DNA of 64,000 nt from Phyllobacterium zundukense. GTDB taxonomy: Bacteria > Pseudomonadota > Alphaproteobacteria > Rhizobiales > Rhizobiaceae. The position numbers and the translations under genes were made by a program. The DNA is taken from assembly GCF_025452195.1 (NCBI RefSeq), contig NZ_CP104973.1, forward strand, positions 496,001 through 560,000, given 5' to 3'. Under the pieces are notes generated by a model. It saw nothing but the letters and a program-made list of their open reading frames with translations. It searched no databases and was not told where the DNA came from. The first letter of the stretch is position 1. Every line of letters begins with the position of its first letter. Positions 8,932 to 17,456 of this stretch are shown here, in pieces.

Positions 8932-9183
8932 CGATCTTCCTTTCTTTATGGGAAAAGGCGCGTCAGCAAGAAGCCGAAGTTAAACATAATCCTAAGAGCG
9001 CACAGTTTCTTTGCTGCACTGCATCATTATCACTACCTGCCGCGATCGGTGTCAACCACGTAAAAAACTGAAAAAAGCAATGTTTTTCTAATTCAAATTC
9101 AATGAGTTAGGCGGGCTTCGCCGATTCTGGCACGGGAACTTTTGCCTTTTTAAGGTCGCATTCGCTCCGTTGTCTGTAACTCT
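8932..9183. other. exoK upstream intergenic region
   Basis: A 252-bp gap with no supported gene. It contains the TGCRNYGCA motif at 9015-9023 and an A/T-rich stretch near 9060-9110. The exoK promoter should lie here; no clear -35/-10 pair was picked out by eye. Confidence 0.5.
9015..9023. promoter_or_regulatory. TGCRNYGCA motif upstream of exoK (PhaR-like)
   Basis: Read on the minus strand this is TGCAGTGCA followed by GCA, a full match to the longer form TGCRNYGCASMA. It is 84 bp upstream of the exoK start. Confidence 0.5.
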
Positions 9184-9552
9184 TCAATCTGACTTCGGTT
9201 CCGTTTGGCCAATGCCATTCGCGTTCTCAAACGTCGTTATTGCCTCGTCCATTTCTTGCATGAATGCCATCTGTTTTTCCAGAAAATCAATGCGCTGCGA
9301 AAACCTCGTGAGTGCGTGCGTCAGATTATCCACCTGCGCGGACACCTTTTCTGTTTCGCCTTCGTTTTCCATGTTTTCAAAGGAAAATGCAGCATTGACT
9401 GAAGCGTCGTCATAACGGCGGCGAAAGCCGTCGCGCTCACGTTCAGTCTCGGCAACGACGTCCCTTATCGCCCGCTTGATGGTCAGGAAACGTGTGGCAT
9501 CCGACAGACGATCTCTCTCGGGATTTCTTGTCCGGAAGCGGAATAGTGCCAT
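9184..9552 (-). CDS. small hydrophilic coiled-coil protein of unknown function
   Basis: A 122-residue protein without a signal peptide or membrane helix. The N terminus is Arg-rich (MALFRFRTRNPERDR). The rest is strongly charged and predicted helical by eye (RDVVAETERERDGF, LTHALTRFSQRIDFLEKQMAFMQEMDEAI), suggesting a short coiled coil. A GGGGTGAGAG stretch precedes the ATG. It is divergent from exoQ and leftward like exoK. I do not recognise the family. Location within the exo cluster suggests a role in EPS assembly or regulation, but this is only context. Confidence 0.6.
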   Translation of the reverse strand: MALFRFRTRNPERDRLSDATRFLTIKRAIRDVVAETERERDGFRRRYDDASVNAAFSFENMENEGETEKVSAQVDNLTHALTRFSQRIDFLEKQMAFMQEMDEAITTFENANGIGQTEPKSD

Positions 9553-9819
9553 CTCTCACCCCATTTCCCAAGACGCAAAGGCGCCGTACCGGAACCGTAG
9601 ACAAAACTTGTTACGCAATGGTTGTTTCCGGTTTCAATCCTGTCAAGCCAGATAACGAAAACCTCTTATCTGACACAACATTCGCGTTTTTGAATTTTAC
9701 AAATTCCGCCGATAGTGCCAGTTTCCCCGAAGGATGCGATAGAGCTCAAATCATCTCTGGACGACCAAAACGGAAATCCGTCCAAGAGAAAAACACAATG
9801 CTCGCATACGGACGTCACG

Positions 9820-11070
9820 ATGAGAATTGCAAAATCCCTGCTTGTCGAGCCAGGCAAGAATTTTTGGTACGGAACGTTCGCCGTAGCGCTATCGGTCTTC
9901 GTTTTTGCCTATTCGACAAACTTTGGTTTCGTGTCCATTCTGGTTTTCTACGGGCTGTGGTTGCCTCTGATTCTGGTCGACTATCGCAGGGTAATTGGTA
10001 ACTACGCACGTTTCTATTGGGTGTTGCCTTTCGTCCTCTTGGCATGCATGTCGTTTTCTTGGTCGGCCGCGCCGCCTGTCACCCTGCGCGCCGGCATTCA
10101 ATATTTGACGACGATAATCTGCGCCTTGATCGCTTCCCGCATCATAGACGCGCGGACCTTTGCGGGCGGCGTAAGCATGGGTGTCGCGCTGGTTTTGCTT
10201 TATTCGCTCGGCTTTGGCCAATACCAGTATGATGCGCTGGACGGCTCCTATAGTTTCGTCGGCGCGTTCGCGTCCAAGAACCAGCTTGGCTTCTTTGCAT
10301 CCCTGGGTGTCTATTTCGCCTTCGCCAGTTTCTTCGTGCTGCAAACCAGCAAATTGTGGCGCTGCATCGCAGTCGTGTGCGGGCTCCTGTCTGCCTATTG
10401 CCTGGTTGCCTCCAGTTCGGCTACCTCAGTCATCGCAACGACTGCAATACTCACCAGCACCTTGATTGTGGGCGTCGTATTGAAATTCTCACCGAAGCAC
10501 CGCCGGTCGTTCTTTCTGGTCGGCATTGCCGTAGCGTTGGTGCTCGTGGCCGTCGCCATAAATGCCGGTGCCATCGATCTGGTGCTCGGCGCTTTCGGCA
10601 AGAATTCCACTCTCACCGGACGTACCTATCTTTGGCAGGAAGGATTCAGAGCTGCTCGCGAGGCCCCGCTTATGGGCATTGGTTATCAGGCTTACTGGGT
10701 GCAAGGCTTTTCCGAGGCCGAGCGATTATGGGCGGAGTTCTATATCCCTGCACGTACCGGATTTCATTTCCACAATACCTATATCGAAGTGCTTGTCGAA
10801 CTTGGCTATGTCGGCGTTGTTCTGATCAGCGTGCTCCTCGGAGGTGTGGTGATCGGTTTCCTGCGGCGTCTGCTGATGGAGGGATATACGCCGCAAGGAC
10901 ACCTCATGTTTGGCATCGCGCTGTTGTTATTGATCCGCTCGTTCTTCGAGATCGACTTCATCCAGCCTTACACGATCGGGTCGTTCCTCCTGTACTATTC
11001 CGCAGGATTGCTCGCCATTCCACAGCGCACACCATACAAAATGATGCAACCAACCCAATTACAGACATAA
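9820..11070 (+). CDS. exoQ: ExoQ-like polysaccharide polymerase (O-antigen ligase/Wzy family)
   Basis: A polytopic inner-membrane protein of about 416 residues with roughly ten hydrophobic segments and a central periplasmic loop (LVLGAFGKNSTLTGRTYLW through FHFHNTYIEVLVELG) typical of the O-antigen ligase/Wzy superfamily. S. meliloti ExoQ is needed for high-molecular-weight succinoglycan. The start is uncertain: ATG at 9820 (MRIAKSLL) keeps a normal N terminus before the first helix, while an in-frame GTG at 9715 would add 35 polar residues; neither has a strong ribosome site. It stands alone, divergent from the small coiled-coil gene. Confidence 0.87.
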   Translation: MRIAKSLLVEPGKNFWYGTFAVALSVFVFAYSTNFGFVSILVFYGLWLPLILVDYRRVIGNYARFYWVLPFVLLACMSFSWSAAPPVTLRAGIQYLTTIICALIASRIIDARTFAGGVSMGVALVLLYSLGFGQYQYDALDGSYSFVGAFASKNQLGFFASLGVYFAFASFFVLQTSKLWRCIAVVCGLLSAYCLVASSSATSVIATTAILTSTLIVGVVLKFSPKHRRSFFLVGIAVALVLVAVAINAGAIDLVLGAFGKNSTLTGRTYLWQEGFRAAREAPLMGIGYQAYWVQGFSEAERLWAEFYIPARTGFHFHNTYIEVLVELGYVGVVLISVLLGGVVIGFLRRLLMEGYTPQGHLMFGIALLLLIRSFFEIDFIQPYTIGSFLLYYSAGLLAIPQRTPYKMMQPTQLQT

Positions 11071-11104
11071 CAATATCGTGATCGAACGAAAAAAGCGCGA
11101 TATG

Positions 11105-11123
11105 GAACGGGCGGAACCCGTTC
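11105..11123 (+). terminator. hairpin after exoQ
   Basis: GAACGGG (11105-11111) and CCCGTTC (11117-11123) form a perfect 7-bp stem with a CGGAA loop, 35 nt after the exoQ stop. There is only a weak pyrimidine tail, so this may be a 3'-end protector rather than an efficient terminator. Confidence 0.45.
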
Positions 11124-11156
11124 TTCCGCCACTTCTTTATGCATGATATGGATTAC

Positions 11157-11165
11157 TGCAGTGCA
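11157..11165. promoter_or_regulatory. TGCRNYGCA motif, distal site upstream of exoY
   Basis: TGCAGTGCA followed by GCA, a full match to TGCRNYGCASMA on the plus strand. It is about 365 bp upstream of exoY and shortly after exoQ. Confidence 0.45.
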
Positions 11166-11427
11166 GCAAAATGCTCTGTTTGCGGCCCCGAAAAAGTTAC
11201 CGCATTCGCGTCATGACCTGTATCAGACGCCGATTTTGTGCTGAACCATGCCTTAAAACGCAAACATGGCCAAATCCGCCACAGTACAGTGTAAATAGCG
11301 AATAATAGTCGGCAAAACGTCTGCAAGTTAACAGACGTATAATATAGTCGAAGAGGTCAAAAATTAGGCAACTTATGGGCAATTTCTAGCCATCACTTAG
11401 TGTTTCAAGCCTGTTAATTTTTTGTGT

Positions 11428-11436
11428 TGCGCTGCA
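11428..11436. promoter_or_regulatory. TGCRNYGCA motif, proximal site upstream of exoY
   Basis: TGCGCTGCA followed by CCA, again a full match to the longer form. It sits 95 bp upstream of the exoY start in an AT-rich promoter-like stretch. Confidence 0.5.
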
Positions 11437-11530
11437 CCATATTTTTGATGCAACTTCGGTTATACCTTTGGATGTACCGTTTGATACCGTCGCATCAGCC
11501 ATTCAATCACCCGACCGCCGGAGTTGTGCC

Positions 11531-12208
11531 ATGAGCGATTCAGTCAAATCGACCGATTTGAGTTATTCCCAAGTTGATACGGATTTCGACCCTGCTTTGG
11601 GCGGATTCCTGAAGCGTGGATTCGATATTGCCGGGGCCTTGGCAGGCCTCATTGCCCTTAGTCCCCTGTTCCTGCTTATTGCACTCCTTGTGAGGTTGTC
11701 CGATGGCGGGTCGGTATTTTATGGCCATCGCCGCATCGGGCGGGGCGGCAGCATTTTCCATTGCCTTAAATTCCGGACGATGGTCGAGGATGGCGATGGC
11801 GTGCTTGCCAGCTATTTTGCCGCTAATCCGGACGCAAGAGCAGAATGGGAAGCCACCCGCAAGCTCAAGGACGATCCGCGTGTGACTCGCGTTGGCGCTG
11901 TGCTGAGAAAGCTGAGCCTTGATGAACTGCCACAGATCATCAATATTCTTCAGGGCCACATGAGCATTGTCGGACCCCGTCCCGTCGTGCACGACGAGTT
12001 GGAGAATTATGGCAACGCTGCTGTGTTCTACCTCAAATCACGCCCTGGCCTCACGGGGCTTTGGCAGGTGAGCGGGCGCAATGACGTTTCTTACGACAGC
12101 CGCGTGCAGTTCGACAGGCACTATGTCGAGAACTGGTCGTTGAAACTCGACTTGCATATCATCATCAAGACTGTGCCCGCGGTTTGCATGGCCAGAGGCA
12201 GTTACTGA
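11531..12208 (+). CDS. exoY: ExoY: priming sugar-1-phosphate transferase
   Basis: A 225-residue member of the bacterial sugar transferase family, nearly the size of S. meliloti ExoY. It has one membrane helix (KRGFDIAGALAGL through LLIALLVRL), then the cytosolic catalytic part with FHCLKFRTM, LRKLSLDELPQ and SIVGPRPV, the family signature. It would place galactose-1-phosphate or another hexose-1-phosphate onto undecaprenyl phosphate, the first step of repeat-unit synthesis. The ATG at 11531 follows CCGGAG by 7 nt; an in-frame ATG at 11468 would add residues unlike the family. In S. meliloti the small ExoX protein counteracts ExoY, and a related gene lies at 20278-20553. Confidence 0.93.
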   Translation: MSDSVKSTDLSYSQVDTDFDPALGGFLKRGFDIAGALAGLIALSPLFLLIALLVRLSDGGSVFYGHRRIGRGGSIFHCLKFRTMVEDGDGVLASYFAANPDARAEWEATRKLKDDPRVTRVGAVLRKLSLDELPQIINILQGHMSIVGPRPVVHDELENYGNAAVFYLKSRPGLTGLWQVSGRNDVSYDSRVQFDRHYVENWSLKLDLHIIIKTVPAVCMARGSY

Positions 12209-12235
12209 CCCAATGACAATTGCGAAAACTTGGTT

Positions 12236-12264
12236 GCGGGCATTTCTTATGGCCCGCGATTTTT
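12236..12264 (+). terminator. intrinsic terminator after exoY
   Basis: GCGGGC at 12236-12241 pairs with GCCCGC at 12252-12257, and inner AT pairs extend the stem; TTTTT follows at 12260-12264. It separates exoY from the ugd operon. Confidence 0.75.
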
Positions 12265-12324
12265 AATGACTATAGGTGACCGGATCCTGGTTCGATCCGA
12301 TGTCTTTGCACAGGAACAAATCCA

Positions 12325-13656
12325 ATGAATTTGACGGTTTTTGGAATTGGCTATGTCGGTCTTGTACAGGCCGCCGTATTGGCTGAGGTGGGGCACAATG
12401 TCTTGTGCGTCGATATCGACGCTGACAAGGTGGAACGATTGAATCAGGGGTTCATCCCGATTTACGAGCCAGGTCTCGAGAGTCTCGTCAAGGAAAATCA
12501 CGCAGCGGGGCGCATCACGTTCACGACGGACGTCGCAGCTGCCGTCAAACATGGCCAGATTCTGATGAGTGCAGTCGGCACACCGCCCAGCGAAGACGGC
12601 TCAGCCGACCTCAAATATGTGCTGGCCGTGGCAGAGGCAATCGGGCGAGAAATGGAAGCGCCAAAGATCATTGTCAGCAAATCGACAGTGCCGGTGGGAA
12701 CCTGTGATAAGATAAGGCTGAAAATCGCCGAAGTGCTCAAGGCGAGAGGACGCGAAGAACTGGACTTCGACGTCGTCTCAAATCCGGAATTCCTGAAGGA
12801 AGGCTCGGCAGTGGTGGATTGCATGAAACCTGACCGAATCATCATTGGAACCAGCAGCGATAACACCGAAAAGGTGATGCGGGAGCTCTACGCTCCCTTC
12901 AGCCGCAATCATGATAAAATGATTGTCATGGATGTGCGCAGCGCCGAATTTACGAAATATGCGGCCAATTGCATCCTCGCGACCAAAATCAGCTTCATGA
13001 ATGAAATGTCCGGTCTGGCGGAGCGGCTTGGCGCCGATATCGAGGAGGTCCGCAAGGGCATCGGTAGCGATCCACGCATTGGCTATGATTTTATCTATCC
13101 GGGAATAGGCTATGGCGGGTCCTGCTTTCCGAAGGACGTTCGCGCCATGATCCAGACGGCAGAAGGCATCAGTTTCGATGCCAAGATGCTGAAGGCGGTG
13201 GATGAGCGGAATAACGCGCAGAAGTCCATCCTGTTCGAAAAAGTTCACCGCTACTTCAAGGGCAATCTCAAGGGCAAGGTATTTGCGCTTTGGGGCCTGG
13301 CCTTCAAACCGAACACCGATGACATGCGTGAAGCCCCCTCACGCACGCTGATGGAGGCTCTGTGGCAAGCCGGAGCCAGCGTGCAAGCGTTTGATCCGGA
13401 GGCGATGCAGGAATGCCAGAGCATCTATGGCCAGCGCGATGACCTGCTCCTTTGCGGGACAAAGGAAGCAGCGTTGCGCGGTGCTGACGCCCTGCTTATT
13501 GTAACCGAATGGAAGAGCTTCCGGGCGCCATCCTTCGATCTGATGAAGGATGCCCTTACGACGCCAGTCGTCTTCGATGGCCGGAATATCTATGATCCCA
13601 AGGTCATCGCCCGGCATGGCCTGGAATATTACAGCATCGGCAGGCAGGCCGCATAG
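12325..13656 (+). CDS. ugd: UDP-glucose 6-dehydrogenase
   Basis: A 443-residue NAD-dependent enzyme converting UDP-glucose to UDP-glucuronate. The N-terminal Rossmann motif is FGIGYVGL-x-A-x-LAE-x-GH. The central part has KSTVPVGT and NPEFLKEGSAV; the catalytic Cys lies in GGSCFPKD; the C-terminal UDP-binding domain has WGLAFKPNTDDMREAPS. It heads a rightward operon with two GT4 genes and a flippase, so the polymer made here probably contains glucuronic acid or a derivative. Standard succinoglycan of S. meliloti lacks it. Equivalent genes are called rkpK or exo5 in rhizobia. Confidence 0.93.
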   Translation: MNLTVFGIGYVGLVQAAVLAEVGHNVLCVDIDADKVERLNQGFIPIYEPGLESLVKENHAAGRITFTTDVAAAVKHGQILMSAVGTPPSEDGSADLKYVLAVAEAIGREMEAPKIIVSKSTVPVGTCDKIRLKIAEVLKARGREELDFDVVSNPEFLKEGSAVVDCMKPDRIIIGTSSDNTEKVMRELYAPFSRNHDKMIVMDVRSAEFTKYAANCILATKISFMNEMSGLAERLGADIEEVRKGIGSDPRIGYDFIYPGIGYGGSCFPKDVRAMIQTAEGISFDAKMLKAVDERNNAQKSILFEKVHRYFKGNLKGKVFALWGLAFKPNTDDMREAPSRTLMEALWQAGASVQAFDPEAMQECQSIYGQRDDLLLCGTKEAALRGADALLIVTEWKSFRAPSFDLMKDALTTPVVFDGRNIYDPKVIARHGLEYYSIGRQAA

Positions 13657-13698
13657 GCCGCCGAGCCAGGTGAAAAACAGGATATAAGGAGCCACGCG

Positions 13699-14778
13699 AT
13701 GAAGGTGCTTTTTGCGGGCGGCAACGGCTACTATCCCCAGTTCAGCGGTGGCGTTCAATCCAGTACGCATCATCTGGTCGAGCAATTGCGCAATCAGGGG
13801 CACGAAGCCTCGGTTCTGGCTGCCTTGTTTGGCCAGGGGATGTTCGGATTGAAGGCACGCGCCAAGATGAAGATCCTGGGTCAGCGGGCGGCAGTCGACA
13901 GTTTTCCGGGCTATCCCGTGGTCAGGGCCTGGTTTCCCTGGGAAGCCGCGGCCTTCGCAGTCCAAAGACTCAGGCCCGACGTCGCTGTCGTCCAATGCCA
14001 CAAATCGGTCCCGATAGGCAAAGCCCTGCAAGCTGAAGGGATACCCTTGGTCATTTACCTCAGAAACGTGGAATTCCATGAACTTGCCGGCGATCTGCGC
14101 GAACTGGATTCAGCACTTTACATCGCGAATTCCGAGTTCACCGCGAGGACCTACAAGGAAAAGTTCGGGATCGATTCGACCATCATCCCTCCGACGATCG
14201 ACCCTGTCCTCTACGGAACGCCGACGACCGGCGAATATGTGACGTTCATCAATCCCTACAATGAAAAGGGATTTGAACTGGCTGTCCAGATTGCCGCCCA
14301 GTGTCCTGACATCCCGTTTCTCTTTGTCGAAAGCTGGAAGCTTGCCGATGATCACCGGGCCAGCATCGAAAAGACAATCGCGCCTTTGAAGAACGTCAAA
14401 CTCGAAAATCGCACCAGCGACATGAAAACGGTCTATGGGCGCACCAAGATCCTGCTCGCCCCCAGCAAATGGGAAGAGGCATGGGGCCGCGTCGCGTCAG
14501 AAGCGCATTGCAGCAGCATTCCTGTCGTGGGGTCACGCCGTGGCGGACTGCCGGAAGCGATTGGCGAAGGCGGCCTTGTCCTAGATTACAACGCGCCACT
14601 GCAGGACTGGGTCAGCGCAATCCGCACGCTTTGGACTGACAAGGGCGAATATGACCGGCTTTCTTGCGCTGCAAAGAAATTCTCCGAGCGGCCGCAGATG
14701 GATCCAAAGAGCCAGTTTTCGACCTTTCTAAGCGTTCTTGACCAAGCTACCAGCCGGAATATCAAGCAGGTGGCGTGA
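13699..14778 (+). CDS. family 4 glycosyltransferase
   Basis: A 359-residue GT-B transferase. It starts MKVLFAGGNGYYPQFSGGVQSS, a typical GT4 acceptor-side glycine motif. The donor half has a SEAHCSSIPVVGSRRGGLPEAIG segment equivalent to the E-x7-E nucleotide-sugar site. AAGGAG lies 7-8 nt before the ATG. It is 42 bp after ugd and 39 bp before the next transferase, so the two are probably cotranscribed. The sugar and linkage are not readable from sequence; GlcA transfer is attractive because of ugd but unproven. Confidence 0.85.
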   Translation: MKVLFAGGNGYYPQFSGGVQSSTHHLVEQLRNQGHEASVLAALFGQGMFGLKARAKMKILGQRAAVDSFPGYPVVRAWFPWEAAAFAVQRLRPDVAVVQCHKSVPIGKALQAEGIPLVIYLRNVEFHELAGDLRELDSALYIANSEFTARTYKEKFGIDSTIIPPTIDPVLYGTPTTGEYVTFINPYNEKGFELAVQIAAQCPDIPFLFVESWKLADDHRASIEKTIAPLKNVKLENRTSDMKTVYGRTKILLAPSKWEEAWGRVASEAHCSSIPVVGSRRGGLPEAIGEGGLVLDYNAPLQDWVSAIRTLWTDKGEYDRLSCAAKKFSERPQMDPKSQFSTFLSVLDQATSRNIKQVA

Positions 14779-14817
14779 TAAGCGCCGCCAATAAATATAT
14801 TGAAAGAATACTCGATA

Positions 14818-15999
14818 ATGAGAGTTGGTTTTGTTGTCGACAAGTTCCCGTCATTGTCCGAGACGTTCATTTTGGATCAGGTAAATGGGTTTCTTGAGCG
14901 CGGTATCGAGGTGGGCGTTATCTGTAACGAGAACCTTCTGAAGCAAGGTAGCAGCGCTCGAACTGAGCATTGGCAAGCACTGTCTGAAAATACGGTTTGC
15001 TGGTGGGGTGCCTTGGCACCGTTACGCCCGTCCTTGCGAAAGTTGCCAACAGCCCTCTGGGACAAGGTTTCGACGGCATTCGATATTGCCTTTTCGCGAA
15101 AGCTCCAAAATTTCGATGTCATAATTGCTCATTTCGGCAATAACGGTTTGCGTGTAGCGCGCGTGTTGAAGCGGAAGAAACTTGGCGCTCCCCTGGTCAC
15201 GATATTCCATGGCCGCGATGTCGGTCGTCCCGTTCTCGACAACTCCCTCTGGCAATATAATGTGCTGTTCGATCAGGGAACGCTTCAACTGACGGTGAAC
15301 GACTATTTCCGCAAGGCGCTAGTGCACGCCGGGGCGCCGGCAGCAAACGTCGTCGTGCATCATATGGGCGTTCGGATCAATGAGATCGAATATGCGTGGC
15401 GCTCTTGGGATCAAGGCACCTTGAACCTCATTTCGGTCTGCCGCTTGACCGAAAAGAAGGGCATCGAGTTCGCCCTGCGCGCGCTGGGTCAGCTTTCGAT
15501 TTCAAATCCAGACCTCGATTGGGCCTATATGATCATAGGCGGCGGCGAATTGCTCGACGATCTGAAGCACCTCGCCAAGGATTTGAACATCGCGCACAGG
15601 GTGACATTTCTCGGACCGCGCCCTCACAGCGAGGTCAAGCAGCGCTTGCGCGAAGCGCATGTGTTCCTGCTGCCGAGCGTGACGGCACAGGATGGAGATG
15701 TGGAAGGCATTCCGGTCTCCCTCATGGAGGCAATGTCTGCCGGGCTCACAGTGCTCAGCACATATCACTCGGGGATTCCGGAACTCATAGAGGACCAGAA
15801 GACAGGATTTCTCGTCCCCGAAAAGGATACCGAGGCTCTGGCGGGAAAACTCCTGTGGATAGCCGAACACCCGGCCGCGTGCGAGCGCATCGCTTTGGCT
15901 GCAAGGAGAAAGATCGAGGCCGATTTCAACGCCGATGTTTTGAATGATCAGTTTGCACATATGATCGCGCGTCTGGCCGAAGCGAAGTTAAGCGCGTGA
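14818..15999 (+). CDS. family 4 glycosyltransferase, WcaL/AmsK-like
   Basis: A 393-residue GT4 enzyme starting MRVGFVVDKFPSLSETFIL, the opening found in colanic acid WcaL and amylovoran AmsK transferases. Internal motifs are HFGNNGLRVARVL, FHGRDVG, CRLTEKKGIEFAL and the donor-site segment EGIPVSLMEAMSAG. An ATG at 14818 is preferred over an in-frame TTG 18 nt earlier. Its stop overlaps the flippase GTG start (GTGA), indicating coupling. It is likely to extend a side chain of the EPS repeat unit. Confidence 0.87.
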   Translation: MRVGFVVDKFPSLSETFILDQVNGFLERGIEVGVICNENLLKQGSSARTEHWQALSENTVCWWGALAPLRPSLRKLPTALWDKVSTAFDIAFSRKLQNFDVIIAHFGNNGLRVARVLKRKKLGAPLVTIFHGRDVGRPVLDNSLWQYNVLFDQGTLQLTVNDYFRKALVHAGAPAANVVVHHMGVRINEIEYAWRSWDQGTLNLISVCRLTEKKGIEFALRALGQLSISNPDLDWAYMIIGGGELLDDLKHLAKDLNIAHRVTFLGPRPHSEVKQRLREAHVFLLPSVTAQDGDVEGIPVSLMEAMSAGLTVLSTYHSGIPELIEDQKTGFLVPEKDTEALAGKLLWIAEHPAACERIALAARRKIEADFNADVLNDQFAHMIARLAEAKLSA

Positions 16000-17456
16000 G
16001 TGCCGAACCGCTTCAGTTTGGACGCGTTGCCCTCCGCGGCGGGCTTTTGACCGTCATTGCGCAGGGCATCAAAATCGTTGTCCAGTTCCTCTCCGTCATC
16101 GTTCTGGCGCGCCTGCTCATTCCGGAAGATTTCGGGCTTGTCGCCTCTGTCAGTCCGATCGTGGCATTCGTCGCGCTTTTCCAGAATCTCGGGCTTCAGC
16201 AAGCGGTCGTTCAACGCAAGGAGATCAGTCAGCGGCAGCTCAACCAGGTCTTCTGGATGAGCGCCTTTGCCGGTCTCGCCAGCACCGCGGTCGTTGTTGC
16301 ACTCTCTCCCGTTGTCGCATCGTATTACGGTGATGCGCGCATGGTCGGGATCACCATCGGCGCCGGCCTGCCGCTCTTCCTCGGAAGTCTGGCGGCCATG
16401 CCGCTCAGCCTGATGAATCGCCATCTGCAGTTCGGTCAGCTTGCGATCAACGATGTTGTCACCGCCATTGCGGGCTTTGCAACAGCGGCTGTGGCCGCTT
16501 ATGCCGGCATGGGCTATTGGTCGTTGGTGCTTGGCCCGGCCGCATCGGCCGTGGTTGGATTGCTTGCAGCCTGGCGTGTGGCGCGATTCAGGCCGGACAA
16601 GCCGGTCTTGAAGATCGATCGCGACATCATGTCCTTCGGCGCCAACCTTACAGGCTTCAACCTCGTCAATTTCTTCTCCCGCAACCTCGACAATATTCTG
16701 ATCGGCAAATTTTCAGGCGCGATCGAACTCGGCTATTACGACCGCGCTTACAAGCTTCTGCTATTCCCTTTGCAGAACATCAATCAGCCGCTGACACGCC
16801 TGATGATCCCGCTGCTCAGCCGAATACAGGACGATAAAAAGCGGTTCCGCGATATCTACATGCAGACGAACTGGATCCTCGCGGCGGTCACAGTACCCGC
16901 CATTGCGGCGCTGACCCTTACCTCGGAACAGGTCGTCGGCATTCTTTTCGGCGATAGATGGTTGCCGGTCGCACCGATTTTCGCCTGGCTCGGCATTGCC
17001 GGCCTCATTCAGCCCATTTCGAGTACAACAGGCTGGATTTTCATCTGTCAGGACAGGACGAAGACCATGTTCCGCTGGGGCATCTACTCTTCGATCACGA
17101 CTGTGGTTGCTTTTATCGTCGGCCTGCACTGGGGTGCCGTCGGCGTCGCCGCGGCCTATGCCATCAGCGGCTATGTCCTGCGCGTTCCTGTTCTCGCGGT
17201 ACTTGTGCAGCGCGTCGGCCCGGTGACAGCGATGGATGTCCTTCTGGTGCAAGGCCTCTTCATCGTTTCGGCCCTGCTGGCCTGGCTCGCCTACTGGTGG
17301 CTACCCTTGTCGCTGATCGCCCGCTCGGACTTTCTCGCGGTCATCCTGGCTGTTTTGCTGAATTATGCGTTCGCACTCGTCCTGATGCTTTTGCTGCCCC
17401 AGTCACGCAGCGCTCTGTCGGCCATCTGGTCCAAGGTTTTGAGCAACATTCGTTGA
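15996..17456 (+). CDS. Wzx/MOP-family polysaccharide flippase
   Basis: A 486-residue integral membrane protein with 12-14 hydrophobic segments. It opens with the MOP-superfamily pattern ALRGGLLTVIAQG-x-K and LARLLIPEDFGLVA, and has RNLDNILIGKFSGAIELGYYDRAYKLL in the middle, as in WcaJ-cluster WzxC/RfbX-like exporters. It should flip the lipid-linked repeat unit across the inner membrane, the role ExoT/ExoP-dependent export plays in S. meliloti. The GTG start at 15996 overlaps the preceding stop. The last 54 bp overlap, tail to tail, with the pyruvyl transferase gene on the other strand. Confidence 0.9.
   Translation: MSAEPLQFGRVALRGGLLTVIAQGIKIVVQFLSVIVLARLLIPEDFGLVASVSPIVAFVALFQNLGLQQAVVQRKEISQRQLNQVFWMSAFAGLASTAVVVALSPVVASYYGDARMVGITIGAGLPLFLGSLAAMPLSLMNRHLQFGQLAINDVVTAIAGFATAAVAAYAGMGYWSLVLGPAASAVVGLLAAWRVARFRPDKPVLKIDRDIMSFGANLTGFNLVNFFSRNLDNILIGKFSGAIELGYYDRAYKLLLFPLQNINQPLTRLMIPLLSRIQDDKKRFRDIYMQTNWILAAVTVPAIAALTLTSEQVVGILFGDRWLPVAPIFAWLGIAGLIQPISSTTGWIFICQDRTKTMFRWGIYSSITTVVAFIVGLHWGAVGVAAAYAISGYVLRVPVLAVLVQRVGPVTAMDVLLVQGLFIVSALLAWLAYWWLPLSLIARSDFLAVILAVLLNYAFALVLMLLLPQSRSALSAIWSKVLSNIR

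Larger units (their letters stand above)
11071..11530. other. long regulatory intergenic region between exoQ and exoY
   Basis: 460 bp without a supported gene. It holds a hairpin after exoQ (11105-11123) and two TGCRNYGCA motifs at 11157-11165 and 11428-11436. The stretch 11180-11460 is AT-rich, consistent with a tightly regulated exoY promoter. Confidence 0.6.

Noticed and set aside
11197..11382. 61-codon minus-strand frame between exoQ and exoY
   Set aside because: No support beyond chance length in an AT-rich promoter region.
12270..12324. GGTTCGATCC sequence resembling a tRNA T-loop before ugd
   Set aside because: The flanking bases do not form a T-stem and no acceptor or anticodon stem can be built.
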